Source: Haloarcula sp. CBA1129
GTDB lineage: Archaea > Halobacteriota > Halobacteria > Halobacteriales > Haloarculaceae
Length of the DNA: 64,000 bases
Assembly: GCF_008729015.1 (NCBI RefSeq)
Contig: NZ_RKSM01000001.1
Span: 2,666,001 to 2,730,000 of the forward strand
Direction: 5' to 3'
The notes beneath the pieces were generated by a model, which saw nothing but the letters and a program-made list of their open reading frames with translations, had not been told where the DNA came from and did no database searches. Positions within the stretch are counted from its first letter, which is position 1, and the number at the start of each line of letters is the position of its first letter. Position numbers and translations under genes: made by a program. Below are positions 7,258-17,574 of this stretch, piece by piece.

Positions 7258-8184
7258 TTAGAAATCGTCGACGTCACGCCCGCCGCGCGGGGTGACGAGG
7301 AACTCCTGGTAGTCGTTGCGCCAGACTTCAGTCTCGTGGGTGCCGACGACGATGGACGAGCCCATGCCGCCGACCTTGTCGTCGTGCTCGGTCAGTTCGC
7401 CGAGCGTCGTAATCGTCTCCGTCTCGTCGTCGAGGTTGCGGCCGGCCTCGCCGCGGCCGGAGTCGTTGACGATAGCGGCGGGCACGTCGTCCGCTCGTTC
7501 CTCTCGCAACACGTCGACGGCCCGCTCGTAGTCGCGCCAGCAGTTGTAGAGAACAACGACGAAGCCGCTGATCGCGGCTGCCCGGAGCTTCTCCTCGATT
7601 TCCTCCCAGCCGCGCCACTTGTCGGACAGCGAGATGGTACAGAAATCGTTCGACAGCGGTGCGCCGAGGTTCGCCGCCCCCGACAGCGCCGCGGTCACGC
7701 CGGGGACGATTTCGATTGGCACGTCGTCGGCGTCGTCGGCGTCGGCCATCGTAAACAGCAGGTCGGACTTCCCGTAGACGTTCGGGTCGCCGCCGGAGAC
7801 GTGGGCGATGTCCTCGCCGGCACGGACCCGCTCGAACGCTTCGCGGGCGAGTTCGACCTGCTTGCCCATCGACGACCGAATGAGCGTCTGCCGGCTGCCG
7901 TCGGGCCGTTCCAGCACGGCCCCTTCCTCATCGGCGATTTCGCCGTCGTCGGTTTCGCCGTCGAGTTCGGCAGACTGGGGCGGAAGCGTCCCGTCTTTCC
8001 GCAGGAACTCCTGATAGAGGTTCGAGGCGATGATGCAGTCGGCGGTCTGGATGACGTCTTTCGCCCGCTGGGTCATGTCGTGGGGCAGCCCCGGGCCGAT
8101 ACCGACAACGTACAGCGTTCCGTAGTCAGCGGGGCGCGTCGCCTCGGTCGCGGCCGCTGCCGACTGGCGTCCGTCGCTGCTCAT
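7258..8184 (-). CDS. cbiH1: CbiH1, precorrin-3B/cobalt-factor III C17-methyltransferase
   Basis: This 308-residue tetrapyrrole methyltransferase has VVGIGPGLPHDMT, VSGGDPNVYGKSDL, IVPGVTAALSGAANLGAPL, ISLSDKWRGWEEIE and VLYNCWRDYERA, typical of the CbiH/CobJ family. An acidic insert (about 66-90) separates the first two motifs. The start at 8184 is chosen because the ATGA overlaps the stop of a 16-codon upstream ORF. An in-frame extension further upstream would run through the TATA-like box. It heads the operon continuing to the beta-propeller gene. Two CbiH paralogues in tandem may divide methylation and ring contraction, which is inference. Confidence 0.9.
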   Translation of the reverse strand: MSSDGRQSAAAATEATRPADYGTLYVVGIGPGLPHDMTQRAKDVIQTADCIIASNLYQEFLRKDGTLPPQSAELDGETDDGEIADEEGAVLERPDGSRQTLIRSSMGKQVELAREAFERVRAGEDIAHVSGGDPNVYGKSDLLFTMADADDADDVPIEIVPGVTAALSGAANLGAPLSNDFCTISLSDKWRGWEEIEEKLRAAAISGFVVVLYNCWRDYERAVDVLREERADDVPAAIVNDSGRGEAGRNLDDETETITTLGELTEHDDKVGGMGSSIVVGTHETEVWRNDYQEFLVTPRGGRDVDDF

Positions 8185-8231
8185 CCTAGCGCTCCGAGAA
8201 CCGACGGTCGAATCTCGATACTGTGGCGCAT
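8181..8231 (-). CDS. 16-codon leaderless upstream ORF coupled to cbiH1
   Basis: ATG at 8231 opens a frame reading MRHSIEIRPSVLGALG and ends at TGA (8183-8181), which overlaps the cbiH1 start in ATGA. The ATG lies about 26 bases after the TATA-like TTTTAT box, the spacing of a leaderless transcript. It occupies the place of the cbiT start codon relative to the matching promoter element (7 versus 8 bases from the element). Translation is therefore likely to begin here and re-initiate at cbiH1. The peptide shows no obvious metal-binding or repeated residue. Confidence 0.6.
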   Translation of the reverse strand: MRHSIEIRPSVLGALG

Positions 8232-8237
8232 GGTGAG

Positions 8238-8301
8238 TACAACGCCGCTTTCGCATAAAACAATTGTGCTTGTATTAGTTCAAGCAGAGGTGTTAGCAGG
8301 G
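8238..8301 (-). promoter_or_regulatory. Cobalamin promoter element, copy 1 (cbiH1 operon)
   Basis: This 64-bp block matches the one at 12555-12618 without gaps. Read on the minus strand, shared parts are CCCTGCTA, ACTAATACAA, AATTGTTTTA followed by a GCG, and GTTGTA next to the start. TTTTAT (8255-8260) is the likely TATA box, and ACTAATACAA immediately upstream is in the BRE or operator position. The conserved CCCTGCTA lies about 20 bases further upstream. The same block before both cbi operons indicates a shared regulator, presumably responding to cobalamin or cobalt. Confidence 0.75.
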
Positions 8302-8397
8302 AAAGTCAGCTTGTCACGAGGGCCGGAATCTGATCGAGAAAACACGGAGCTTCGACCGGTTGTGTCCGCAGTCGCGCGCGAAAACCGCGACAACTGA

Positions 8398-9162
8398 TCA
8401 GGTGTTGCTCAGTCCCCCATCGACGACAAGACTCTCGCCGTTGACGTAGGAGGCCATGTCGCTGGCGAGGAACGTCGCCGCGTCGGCGATCTCTTCGGGT
8501 TCGCCGAAGCGTCCGGAAGGGATGAGTTCCTTCAGCATCATTTTGGTCGTGTCGTCGATCCGCTCGTCCTCGAACATCTGGGTCTTGCTGTAGCCCGGAT
8601 GGATGGCGTTAACTCTGATATCGTAGTTGCTCAGGCGGTCCGCGAGCGCGTAGGTGAACAGTCGAACCGCACCCTTGGAAGTGCAGTAGTTGACCAGCAG
8701 CCCGGTACCGCGGATACCGCCCGAACTGGACATATTGATGACGGTCCCGCCGCCGTTCTCCCGCATCGCCTCCGTTGCGATCTTCGCACCGAAGAACACG
8801 CCCTTCGTGTTTACGTCCATGAGCCGGTCGTAATCTTCCTCCGTCGTTTCGTAGAAGTCCGCGATCTCGGAGATCCCGGCGTTGTTGACCATGATATCGA
8901 TACCGCCCAGTTCTTCGGCCGCGGCGACGGCCACTTCCAGATCGTCGGGATTGGTCACGTCACACTCGACGAAGTGTGCGTCTCGGTCGGTCTCGGCTTC
9001 GACTAGTTCGTGGGTCGGTTGACCGCCCTCACGGGGCTCCTCCTGCTGGTCTGCGACAATCACGTCAGCACCGTGCTCCGCGTATCGTCGGCAGATCGCC
9101 CGGCCGAACCCGCTCGCGCCACCCGTGACGACTGCCGCCTTGTCTTCGAGCAGTGTTGTCAT
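8398..9162 (-). CDS. Short-chain dehydrogenase/reductase (SDR), NAD-type
   Basis: This is a 254-residue classical SDR. The cofactor loop TGGASGFG is at 13-20, with Asp ending the second strand (VIVADQQ), which favours NAD(H). NNAG follows the fourth strand, the Ser of NMSSSGG and YCTSK provide the catalytic Ser-Tyr-Lys, and VDGG lies near the C-terminus. The start at 9162 follows a TATA-like AACTTATTTACC (about 9191-9203). It lies between the two cbi operons on the same strand but has its own promoter. The substrate is unknown, and sugar or 3-hydroxyacyl alcohols are common in the family. It may not belong to cobalamin synthesis. Confidence 0.85.
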   Translation of the reverse strand: MTTLLEDKAAVVTGGASGFGRAICRRYAEHGADVIVADQQEEPREGGQPTHELVEAETDRDAHFVECDVTNPDDLEVAVAAAEELGGIDIMVNNAGISEIADFYETTEEDYDRLMDVNTKGVFFGAKIATEAMRENGGGTVINMSSSGGIRGTGLLVNYCTSKGAVRLFTYALADRLSNYDIRVNAIHPGYSKTQMFEDERIDDTTKMMLKELIPSGRFGEPEEIADAATFLASDMASYVNGESLVVDGGLSNT

Positions 9163-9308
9163 ACAACACCTGTCACCACAGCCGCACATGGTAAATAAGT
9201 TTAGAGTTGTAGCGCGGTGCACCAGTTGCAGCGCCACAAGAGCGTACAGCGACCGCTCGCATGGCAAGAAATCCGGACTGAGCGGTAGCGGTCAAGAAGG
9301 CGTCGGAA

Positions 9309-10274
9309 TTACTGCCCGATAGCGACGGTAACGGCCTCGTCGTAGCGGGTCTTTTCGGCCAGCAGGTCGTGCTCGCTGCCGGCGGCGATGGCCGACGCCT
9401 CGGCGATGCCCGGCCAGCCGATGAGTTCCTTCGAGCGCGAGGGGGTCGGACCCTCGAACTCCTCTAAGGTCCCCTTCTCGAAGGCGACGACACCCAGCCC
9501 CCACTCCTCGGCGGCGGCGAGCATCCCCTCCTCGTCGGCTTTCCGCGTCCCGGTAGCGACGAACTCCACGTCCGAGCGGTCGAGGTCGGCCTCGTTCAGC
9601 GCCTGCTCCCAAGCTGCGTGGAACTGCTCGACAGCCGCACCGGCGACGCTGCCACAGCCCAGCACGACACCGTCGTCTTTGTTGCGTTTGAGCACCGTCA
9701 CGTCGTCGTCGACCAGCACGGCCTTGGGCCCGTCGAGGCGCTCGATGGGGCCGAGTTCGTCGTCGAGCACGGCGAGGTTCGTCGCGACCGTCGAGTCGCC
9801 GTTAACGACGTGGGCGTCAAGCGCCTTGGCCTGCTTCTCGACGCCCTGTTTGTCTGCGGCCTCACTTGCGGTCGTCATCGCCGGCACCGCGCCCATCGAC
9901 GCGAGGTCGTCGGCGACTTGGTTCGCGCCGTGGTGGCCGCCGGTGATGGGGATGGCCCACGTCAGTTCCTCGTCGACGACACAGATGGCGGGGTCGTCCC
10001 ACTTGTCGTCGAGCAGGTGGGCCGTCTTGCGCATCGCGATACCGCTGGCCATCAGGCCGATGAAGCAGTCGTACTCGCCCCAGTACTCCTCGAACACGTC
10101 GCCGTGGTATTCGAGGATGTCGATGGACTCGTAGCGGTCGCCGATGCCGTCGACGATGTCTTCGGCGGTGTCCATCTTCCGCTCGAAGGCGACGATAGCG
10201 ATGTTCTCGGCTACCTCGCCGTCGGAGTCGGGTGCTTTGCAACTGTTCGAACCGGAGTCGTTGTCAGTGCTCAT
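9309..10274 (-). CDS. cbiG: CbiG, cobalt-precorrin-5A hydrolase
   Basis: This enzyme opens the delta-lactone of cobalt-precorrin-5A and releases acetaldehyde. The 321 residues contain the CbiG N-terminal domain with GLMASGIAMRKTAHLLDDKWDDPAICVVDE and ITGGHHGANQVA, a linker, and the C-terminal domain with VVLGCGSVAGAAVEQ, FVATGTRKADEEGMLAAAE and TPSRSKELIG. The N-terminus carries a short hydrophilic tail including one Cys. It is the last gene of cbiTLFG and overlaps cbiF by one base (TGATG). Confidence 0.92.
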   Translation of the reverse strand: MSTDNDSGSNSCKAPDSDGEVAENIAIVAFERKMDTAEDIVDGIGDRYESIDILEYHGDVFEEYWGEYDCFIGLMASGIAMRKTAHLLDDKWDDPAICVVDEELTWAIPITGGHHGANQVADDLASMGAVPAMTTASEAADKQGVEKQAKALDAHVVNGDSTVATNLAVLDDELGPIERLDGPKAVLVDDDVTVLKRNKDDGVVLGCGSVAGAAVEQFHAAWEQALNEADLDRSDVEFVATGTRKADEEGMLAAAEEWGLGVVAFEKGTLEEFEGPTPSRSKELIGWPGIAEASAIAAGSEHDLLAEKTRYDEAVTVAIGQ

Positions 10275-11152
10275 CAGTCGTCAGCCTCCTGTGAATCCGC
10301 GTCGCTCCCCCGGTTGGCCCAGTCGCCATAGAGGAAGGAGCGTTCGTAGTCCTCGCCGCCGACGGCGTCGCCGATGACGACCATCGCAGACGCCCGATAC
10401 CCGGCGTCCTCCAGTTTCTCGCCGATGGTCGCAATCGTCCCCTCGATAACGTCCTCATCAGGCCAAGATGCGTGGTAGATGGCCGCCACCGGAGTTTCAG
10501 GGTCGTGCCCGTCTTCGAGCAGCCGCTCCATCGTCTCGCTGACGGCGTGGGTGCCCAGATAGATGCAGGTCGTCACGTCACCCATGCCGACGAACTCGGA
10601 GATGTGGTCCTCGTCCTCGTCGAGGGTCTTGCCCTGCGGGCGCGTGAAGGCGACGTGGTTGGCGACCTCGTTGAGCGTCAGCTGGGTCCGCATGGTCGCG
10701 CTGGCGGCAAAGGCTGAGGTGACGCCGGGGACGATGTAGGTCGGCACGCCCTCGTGTTCGAGTGCGTCCATCTGCTCCAGTGCTGCACCGTAAATGGCGG
10801 GGTCGCCGCTGTGAAGCCGGACGACGGTGTCGCCGGCCTCGTAGGCGTCCCGCATCAGCGGAATCAGCTCTTCGAGGTCCTTGCCGATGGAGGACACCGT
10901 TTCAGCGTCGGCGCAGTACTCCTCCAGCAGTTCGCTGTTGACCAGCGAGCCAGCGTGGACTACGAGGTCGGCGTCGGCCAGCAGCTCGCGGCCGGCGACA
11001 GTCAGCAGCCGGGGGTTGCCCGGGCCGGCCCCGACGAAGGGGATGCCCTCCTGCTCGTCGCCGGCGCTGTGCTCGTAGACACGGTCGTCGCGGTTCCCGG
11101 CGACGGAGTCGATTGCCGTCTGCGGGTCCGTCTCGCCAGTCTCGTCAGTCAT
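10274..11152 (-). CDS. cbiF: CbiF, cobalt-precorrin-4 C11-methyltransferase
   Basis: This 292-residue SAM-dependent methyltransferase acts at C-11 of cobalt-precorrin-4. Visible motifs are PFVGAGPGNPRLLTVAG, VVHAGSLVN, LHSGDPAIYGAALEQM, VPGVTSAFAASATM and TIYLG-like CIYLGTHAV, all characteristic of the CbiF/CobM branch. The first 35 residues are an acidic extension. Its start overlaps cbiL by 8 bases and its end overlaps cbiG by one, so translation is coupled through the operon. Confidence 0.93.
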   Translation of the reverse strand: MTDETGETDPQTAIDSVAGNRDDRVYEHSAGDEQEGIPFVGAGPGNPRLLTVAGRELLADADLVVHAGSLVNSELLEEYCADAETVSSIGKDLEELIPLMRDAYEAGDTVVRLHSGDPAIYGAALEQMDALEHEGVPTYIVPGVTSAFAASATMRTQLTLNEVANHVAFTRPQGKTLDEDEDHISEFVGMGDVTTCIYLGTHAVSETMERLLEDGHDPETPVAAIYHASWPDEDVIEGTIATIGEKLEDAGYRASAMVVIGDAVGGEDYERSFLYGDWANRGSDADSQEADD

Positions 11153-11942
11153 GTTTCACCTCGTCGCCACAGAGGGCGGCTTCGGAGCGCTCCTGTCTGG
11201 CGAGGTCACCGATTGATTGCTCGCCGCCGTCGGTCACGACACCGCTCTCGTCGGCCGCTTCGAGGAAGGCGTCGGTCGCCTGCTCGACGCGCGTCTCGGG
11301 CTTCTCGGCGTAGGCCAGCGTGTAGTAGTCTCGCTCGTCGATCTCGCTCGGGTCGTCCGTGACAACTGTCTCGCCCTGCTCCATGAACAGCCGACGGCCG
11401 TACACCACGTCGTAGCCGGCCTCGACCAGTCCCTCGTGGGTGGCCGGCGCGTCTGTCACCTTGAACAGAATCATCCGGTCGGGGCCGGTCGGCGACGCGC
11501 CGCGGTCGGCCTCCCTGAGAGCGAGGCTCGACCCGGCGGTGATTTCGACGCCCAGCGCCGTCGCAAACGCCGACATGGCGCTGACGCCGGGCACCACTTC
11601 GAGGTCGACCTCGGGATGGAAGGCGGCGAGGGTCCGCCGGAGATGGCCGAAGGTCGAGTAGACGTTCGGGTCACCGAGCGTGACGAAGGCGGCGTCGCCC
11701 TCGCGGGCCGTCGGCGCGATTTCCGCAGCGGCCTCTTTCCACGCCGACCGGAGCTTTTCCTCGTCGCGGGTCATCGGGAAATCGAGGTCGCCGATGCGCT
11801 CCTCGGGGACGTGCTCGGTCGCGACCGACCGCGAGAGTCGGCCCGGGGAGTACACCACGTCGGCGGATTCGAGGGCACGCTTGCCCCGCACCGTCACCAG
11901 ATCGGGCTGACCGGGGCCGAGGCCGATGCCGTAGAGGGTCAT
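11145..11942 (-). CDS. cbiL: CbiL, (cobalt-)precorrin-2 C20-methyltransferase
   Basis: This 265-residue SAM-dependent enzyme methylates C-20 of cobalt-factor II or precorrin-2. It begins MTLYGIGLGPGQPDLVTVRG, followed by VVYSPGR, FVTLGDPNVYSTFGHLRR and VVPGVSAMSAFATALG, the CbiL/CobI pattern. The C-terminal 40 residues are a polar tail. It overlaps cbiT by 4 bases (ATGA) and cbiF by 8. It acts directly after the CbiX chelatase encoded in the other operon. Confidence 0.93.
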   Translation of the reverse strand: MTLYGIGLGPGQPDLVTVRGKRALESADVVYSPGRLSRSVATEHVPEERIGDLDFPMTRDEEKLRSAWKEAAAEIAPTAREGDAAFVTLGDPNVYSTFGHLRRTLAAFHPEVDLEVVPGVSAMSAFATALGVEITAGSSLALREADRGASPTGPDRMILFKVTDAPATHEGLVEAGYDVVYGRRLFMEQGETVVTDDPSEIDERDYYTLAYAEKPETRVEQATDAFLEAADESGVVTDGGEQSIGDLARQERSEAALCGDEVKHD

Positions 11943-12547
11943 CGCTTGCCTCCGCTTGCGGCATCGGCGTCACTCGGCCCGCCAGCGCCGTCGGCGGCAA
12001 CGTCTTCGCTGGCGCTGCCGACGAGCATGTACACTGGATTCTCCGAATTGAAGCTCGTCGCGCCGGCGAGTTCGTAGCCGTGGCTCACCTGAAACTGGAC
12101 GACCTCCTCCAGAATGTCGCGGTCGCGGAAGGCCTCGGTCGCTGCGCCGGCGACTTCGAGCCGTGAGACGTTCATCACGATACGGTCGACGCCGGTCTCG
12201 ACAGCGTGGTCGAGGACCGCCTCGTAGTTGCGCGACCCGCCGAGGAAGAGGGCGTCGGCGTCGTCCGGCAATCCCTCAGGGGCCTCGGCCTCGCGTAGTT
12301 CGACATCGGCGTCGATGTCGTTGGCCGCGAGGTTCTTGCGGGTCACGTCGAGTCGGTTCGGCTTGCGTTCGAGCGCAGTGACCCGCCCGGCCCGGCGCGC
12401 CGCCGTGATGGTGACAGCACCGGTACAGGACCCGACCTCCGCGAAGTGGTCGGACCCGGTGAGAGCGAGTTTGCTTGCGAGGACGGCCCGGACCTCCGGC
12501 TTGGTGGGACCGGCCTTCGCATCGTGTGGGAGCGAGACGCGGGACAT
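11939..12547 (-). CDS. cbiT: CbiT, cobalt-precorrin-6B C15-methyltransferase/decarboxylase
   Basis: The 202 residues form a Rossmann methyltransferase, with the SAM motif HFAEVGSCTGAVTITAARRAG (about 35-55), ALERKPNRLDVTRKN and ADALFLGGSRN. This is the stand-alone CbiT that decarboxylates the C-12 acetate and methylates C-15. Its usual partner CbiE is not encoded in the window. The ATG at 12547 sits about 26-30 bases after TTTTAC, so the mRNA is probably leaderless. This start is also supported by alignment of the promoter element with the cbiH1 copy. The longer upstream frame is rejected because it crosses the promoter. Confidence 0.9.
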   Translation of the reverse strand: MSRVSLPHDAKAGPTKPEVRAVLASKLALTGSDHFAEVGSCTGAVTITAARRAGRVTALERKPNRLDVTRKNLAANDIDADVELREAEAPEGLPDDADALFLGGSRNYEAVLDHAVETGVDRIVMNVSRLEVAGAATEAFRDRDILEEVVQFQVSHGYELAGATSFNSENPVYMLVGSASEDVAADGAGGPSDADAASGGKR

Positions 12548-12554
12548 CACGCTA

Positions 12555-12618
12555 TACAACTGCAGTAGCGCGTAAAACAATTTTGGTTGTATTAGTCCAA
12601 CTGCGGATGATAGCAGGG
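12555..12618 (-). promoter_or_regulatory. Cobalamin promoter element, copy 2 (cbiTLFG operon)
   Basis: Near-identical to 8238-8301 over 64 bp without gaps. On the minus strand it carries CCCTGCTA, ACTAATACAA, then AATTTTGTTTTA-like sequence ending in GCG (read precisely, AATTGTTTTACGCG). TTTTAC at about 12573-12578 would be the TATA box for a transcript beginning at the cbiT ATG. It lies 30 bp beyond the end of the histidine kinase gene. Confidence 0.75.
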
Positions 12619-12647
12619 TCCGGCGAACGACGCCGGGCACAGATGGG

Positions 12648-14198
12648 TCACAGTGCCCAGACACGGCAACCGTAGCGGTAGAGCGCGGCAAGGGAACCAC
12701 CCCAGAGGAGATGGGCCAACAGCGCCACCGCGCTGAGGTTCGGGAGGCTCGCCTCGATACCGACCAGTGAGAGCCACAGCGGCATGATGAGCCCAGCGGC
12801 AACAAGCCAGAGCACGAGCGACCAGCCGAGTGCGACCCCGACGTACCGGAGGCGGTCGGAGAAGTGGCCCGGTACGGTCTGGACCAGCGCGGCGTACACC
12901 AGTCCGAAGACGACGCTGTGGAAGCCGTGGGTTATCCATCCGACCAGAGCGTTCTGGACGCCGTACAGCGCCCCGATGACCGGGACGCTCCCGGAGAGTA
13001 GCTGCATCGGGACACCCATCACGACGGCAGCGACGAGGGACGTGCCGACAGCGAGGCCCAAGCGGCGCGGCGGAAGTCCCAGCACGTCGTTGGACTGGGT
13101 CGTCGCGACGCCGCCGTCGGCCGAGACGTGCGGCAGTATCAGCGTTATCGTCGTCCCCTCGTCGGTGACGGTGGCCGCCGTCCGTCCGCCGTAGCTCCGG
13201 ACGAGCAGGCGAACGAGGTCCAGCCCGAAACCGGTCGAACGGTCCTCGTAGGAGCCGATTTCGCCGCGGTCTAACAGGTCGCGTTGTCGCTCGGGCAACC
13301 CCGGCCCGTTGTCGCTAACGCTGATGGTCACGGTGTCTTCGGTGTCGGTGACCGCAACCTCGACGCGTGGGCTGTCGCTGTCGTTGTAGACGACCCCGTT
13401 CTCGACCAGATGCGCGACGAGATTGTCGAGCATCGTATTGGCCCGCACTTGGAGGTCCGCGGGCACGTCGGTCCGCAGGTCGTAGTCGGCCGACGGGTGC
13501 GTCTCCCGGACTGTGTCGACGCCGGACTCGACACACGGGACCACGGGCACGGCGTCTAGGGTCAGTTCAGACCCGCCGTGGGTGATGTGTTTCATGTTCT
13601 CGACGACCTGCTGGACGCCGGCCGAGCGGTCGTCGACGACCGACAGGAGATCGGCCGTGCCGACACCGTCCCGCGACTCCGCGATCTCTACCCGGCCCCG
13701 GATGACCGTCAGCGCGTTCAGCACCCTGTCGCGGAGGATGCGGTTGACCAGGTCCAGCCTGGCGGCCTGCTGTTCGAGTTCGTGTTGCTGGCGGTTCGAC
13801 CGTCCGGCGTAGACGCCGGTGAGCGCCCCGCCGACGCCGCCGCCGATGAGGAAGTTCGACAGATACGCGCGACTCCCTCCGGCAGACAGCGGCCCCATAC
13901 CGCCGTTTCCGACCAGCGTTACCAGAACGAGGACAAGCATCGCACCGGTCCCGGCGAGACACCACAACGTGACTGTCCGGACGAACCTGCGTTCGAACTC
14001 ACCGACGACGAGGACGACACCGAACGCCGACAGCCCTAGCCCTAGTACCAGCGGTAACACCCCGCCAAAGACGAACGCCGTCAGTCCGTCGTTGACTGCC
14101 AGCGTGACTGTGAACCGGGTAAGAAAGAAGCCGAGACCGGCGACAATGAGTCCAGTCGGTGAGAAGCCACGGCCCAAGGAACGAACGTACTCAAACAT
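12648..14198 (-). CDS. Membrane sensor histidine kinase-like protein lacking phosphoacceptor His
   Basis: The 516 residues comprise four N-terminal membrane helices (about 14-132), a coiled linker, a dimerisation helix pair, a complete HATPase_c domain (about 250-358) and a second membrane block of four helices (about 378-510). The ATPase has the N-box LVAHLVENGVVYND, G1 box DNGPGLP and G2 box GFGLDLV. In the dimerisation helix the haloarchaeal consensus LRHDVLNALTVI reads LRDRVLNALTVI, so residue 157 is Asp instead of the phosphorylated His. It may signal by ATP-dependent conformation or act with a partner. No response regulator gene is adjacent. Confidence 0.8.
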   Translation of the reverse strand: MFEYVRSLGRGFSPTGLIVAGLGFFLTRFTVTLAVNDGLTAFVFGGVLPLVLGLGLSAFGVVLVVGEFERRFVRTVTLWCLAGTGAMLVLVLVTLVGNGGMGPLSAGGSRAYLSNFLIGGGVGGALTGVYAGRSNRQQHELEQQAARLDLVNRILRDRVLNALTVIRGRVEIAESRDGVGTADLLSVVDDRSAGVQQVVENMKHITHGGSELTLDAVPVVPCVESGVDTVRETHPSADYDLRTDVPADLQVRANTMLDNLVAHLVENGVVYNDSDSPRVEVAVTDTEDTVTISVSDNGPGLPERQRDLLDRGEIGSYEDRSTGFGLDLVRLLVRSYGGRTAATVTDEGTTITLILPHVSADGGVATTQSNDVLGLPPRRLGLAVGTSLVAAVVMGVPMQLLSGSVPVIGALYGVQNALVGWITHGFHSVVFGLVYAALVQTVPGHFSDRLRYVGVALGWSLVLWLVAAGLIMPLWLSLVGIEASLPNLSAVALLAHLLWGGSLAALYRYGCRVWAL

Positions 14199-14245
14199 AG
14201 TCTGGCCCCGACAGAGTGACTATCGAGATACGTACCATTTCGCGT

Positions 14246-14260
14246 CAGGATATAAATCGG
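14246..14260 (-). promoter_or_regulatory. TATA-like promoter of the kinase gene
   Basis: On the minus strand CGATTTATATCC lies about 50 bases before the ATG at 14198, giving a predicted start near 14225 and a short leader of about 27 bases. Confidence 0.55.
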
Positions 14261-14297
14261 TTATCCGGGACTCACGTCAGCCAGACGAACCGAGCAG

Positions 14298-16358
<2,061 letters not shown>

Positions 16359-16402
16359 TACCCATACGTCGGGCTGGACGGACTTGAGCCGCGTGGTTCG
16401 CG

Positions 16403-17014
16403 TTAGCAGACCGGCTTCGGGTTCACGCCGAGGTCCTCAAGCGTCTCGAAATACTCGTCGTAGGCCGTCGAAATGACGTCGATAGCAGCCGCCTCCGCGG
16501 CGTCCCAGTCGTCGTCGCTCTCACAGACAGCGTCGAGCAGTTCCGTGGCGTCCTCTCTGAGGTCCACCACGTCGCTCCCGGCGCTGCGGAACGTACTCGC
16601 CGTCTGTGGGTCCGCCTGCCCAGTGAAAAAGCCCGTGTACTGCTCCTTGACCTTCTTGTCGACGAGTGCCCAGCCGACGAAGCCGCCGAGGCGTTCGACG
16701 GTCCCGTCGAAGTCATCAAGCACGTCGTGCATCGCCGGCGTCCGGTCGACTGGGTCGGCGTCGATGCTGTCGCGTCGCTCGGCTGTCTCGGTCGCCGCGT
16801 CGGCAAACAGCGCCGCCGCGTCGTCGTGGTCGTCGCCGGTCCACGCGTCGAAGGTGTCGTGGGCCGCCCCCTCGCGGGCGGCCGCCGCCGCCAATACTAC
16901 GTCCGGTTCCATCTCGCCGCGGGTGTCGGCGTACAGCGTCTTCGAGGAGCCCAGTCGGGAGAGTTCCGTCTGCTGGTCGTCGCGAACGGCGTCGAGAAGA
17001 TCTGCTGCGGTCAT
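16403..17014 (-). CDS. Conserved helical protein of unknown function
   Basis: I do not recognise a firm function. The 203 residues are almost all helical and acidic, starting [35 protein letters not shown] and ending with two cysteines-poor helices and a final Cys. The [10 protein letters not shown] and [12 protein letters not shown] segments could belong to a ferritin-like helical bundle, but clear ExxH pairs are missing. The start at 17014 is preferred over an upstream ATG at 17113 because the latter lies inside the RNase P RNA gene. It immediately follows rnpB and precedes uvrB. Confidence 0.75.
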   Translation of the reverse strand: MTAADLLDAVRDDQQTELSRLGSSKTLYADTRGEMEPDVVLAAAAAREGAAHDTFDAWTGDDHDDAAALFADAATETAERRDSIDADPVDRTPAMHDVLDDFDGTVERLGGFVGWALVDKKVKEQYTGFFTGQADPQTASTFRSAGSDVVDLREDATELLDAVCESDDDWDAAEAAAIDVISTAYDEYFETLEDLGVNPKPVC

Positions 17015-17069
17015 ACTCTGGCCTGCGGCCGGCGCGGGCTTGTAACCATCGAACCCATCGCTACCAAAG

Positions 17070-17556
17070 GAAGTGGCTGCGGGGAGTAAGCCCCCTTCTG
17101 TTCGGGCCAGCATTCGGCTGAGCGGCCACGTCCAGCGCTTGCGCGCAGCGTCGGACTACCTGTCGACGCGGCCTTGCACCGGTGAGGTTTCGCCGTTCCA
17201 TCGGTCCGTCGCCGGGAGCGTGGAGCACATTTGTGGTCCACGGATTGCGTGGGGCGTCTCAGACGGCCCACGCGTGGGGCGCGTCAGCGGCCCACGAACG
17301 CGCGTCCCGGAGTCACCGGGTCGCGACTGCCCTCGGTGGGTTAACTCTCCCTCGCTTTGGCGGCGTGCTGCACCGTCTGGTGGAGCACGGGTCGCCTCGC
17401 TCGGGATTCGCACACCTCATCGGTCCGGCGACGACGTGTCGTTGCTGTTCCAGAGCCGACGGTCTCCCGCCCCGGGCTTGCGCCCGGTCACCTGTCCGAC
17501 AGGTGGGGGGACTTTCCTCATGGCTTGCGCCACGGGAGCCGGCCTCCCGCTGCCAG
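17070..17556 (-). ncRNA. rnpB: RNase P RNA
   Basis: This is the catalytic RNA that trims tRNA 5' ends. Read on the minus strand, conserved region I GAGGAAAGTCC is at 17519-17509 and region V ACAGAAGGGGGCTTAC is at 17101-17086. The 5' segment GGCAGCGGGAG and 3' segment CTCCCCGCAGCC pair to form P1, which sets both ends. Internal helices are plausible, for example CCTGTCGGACAGG and CCGGGCGCAAGCCCGG. The length of about 485 nt is reasonable for a haloarchaeal type A RNA. End positions are good to perhaps 5-10 bases. Confidence 0.9.
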
Positions 17557-17574
17557 ATACTGCTACGCCAGTGC

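Noticed and set aside
6985-8397. 470-codon plus-strand frame opposite cbiH1/cbiH2
   Set aside because: Shadow of two clear methyltransferases and runs across their promoter region.
12548-12805. 86-codon extension of cbiT
   Set aside because: Would cross the conserved promoter element and the end of the kinase gene; the first 86 residues are not CbiT-like.
16403-17014. Ferritin or rubrerythrin assignment
   Set aside because: The helical content fits but paired Glu/ExxH iron ligands are not seen.
17015-17113. Upstream ATG for the 16403 gene
   Set aside because: Lies within the 3' part of RNase P RNA, including universal region V.
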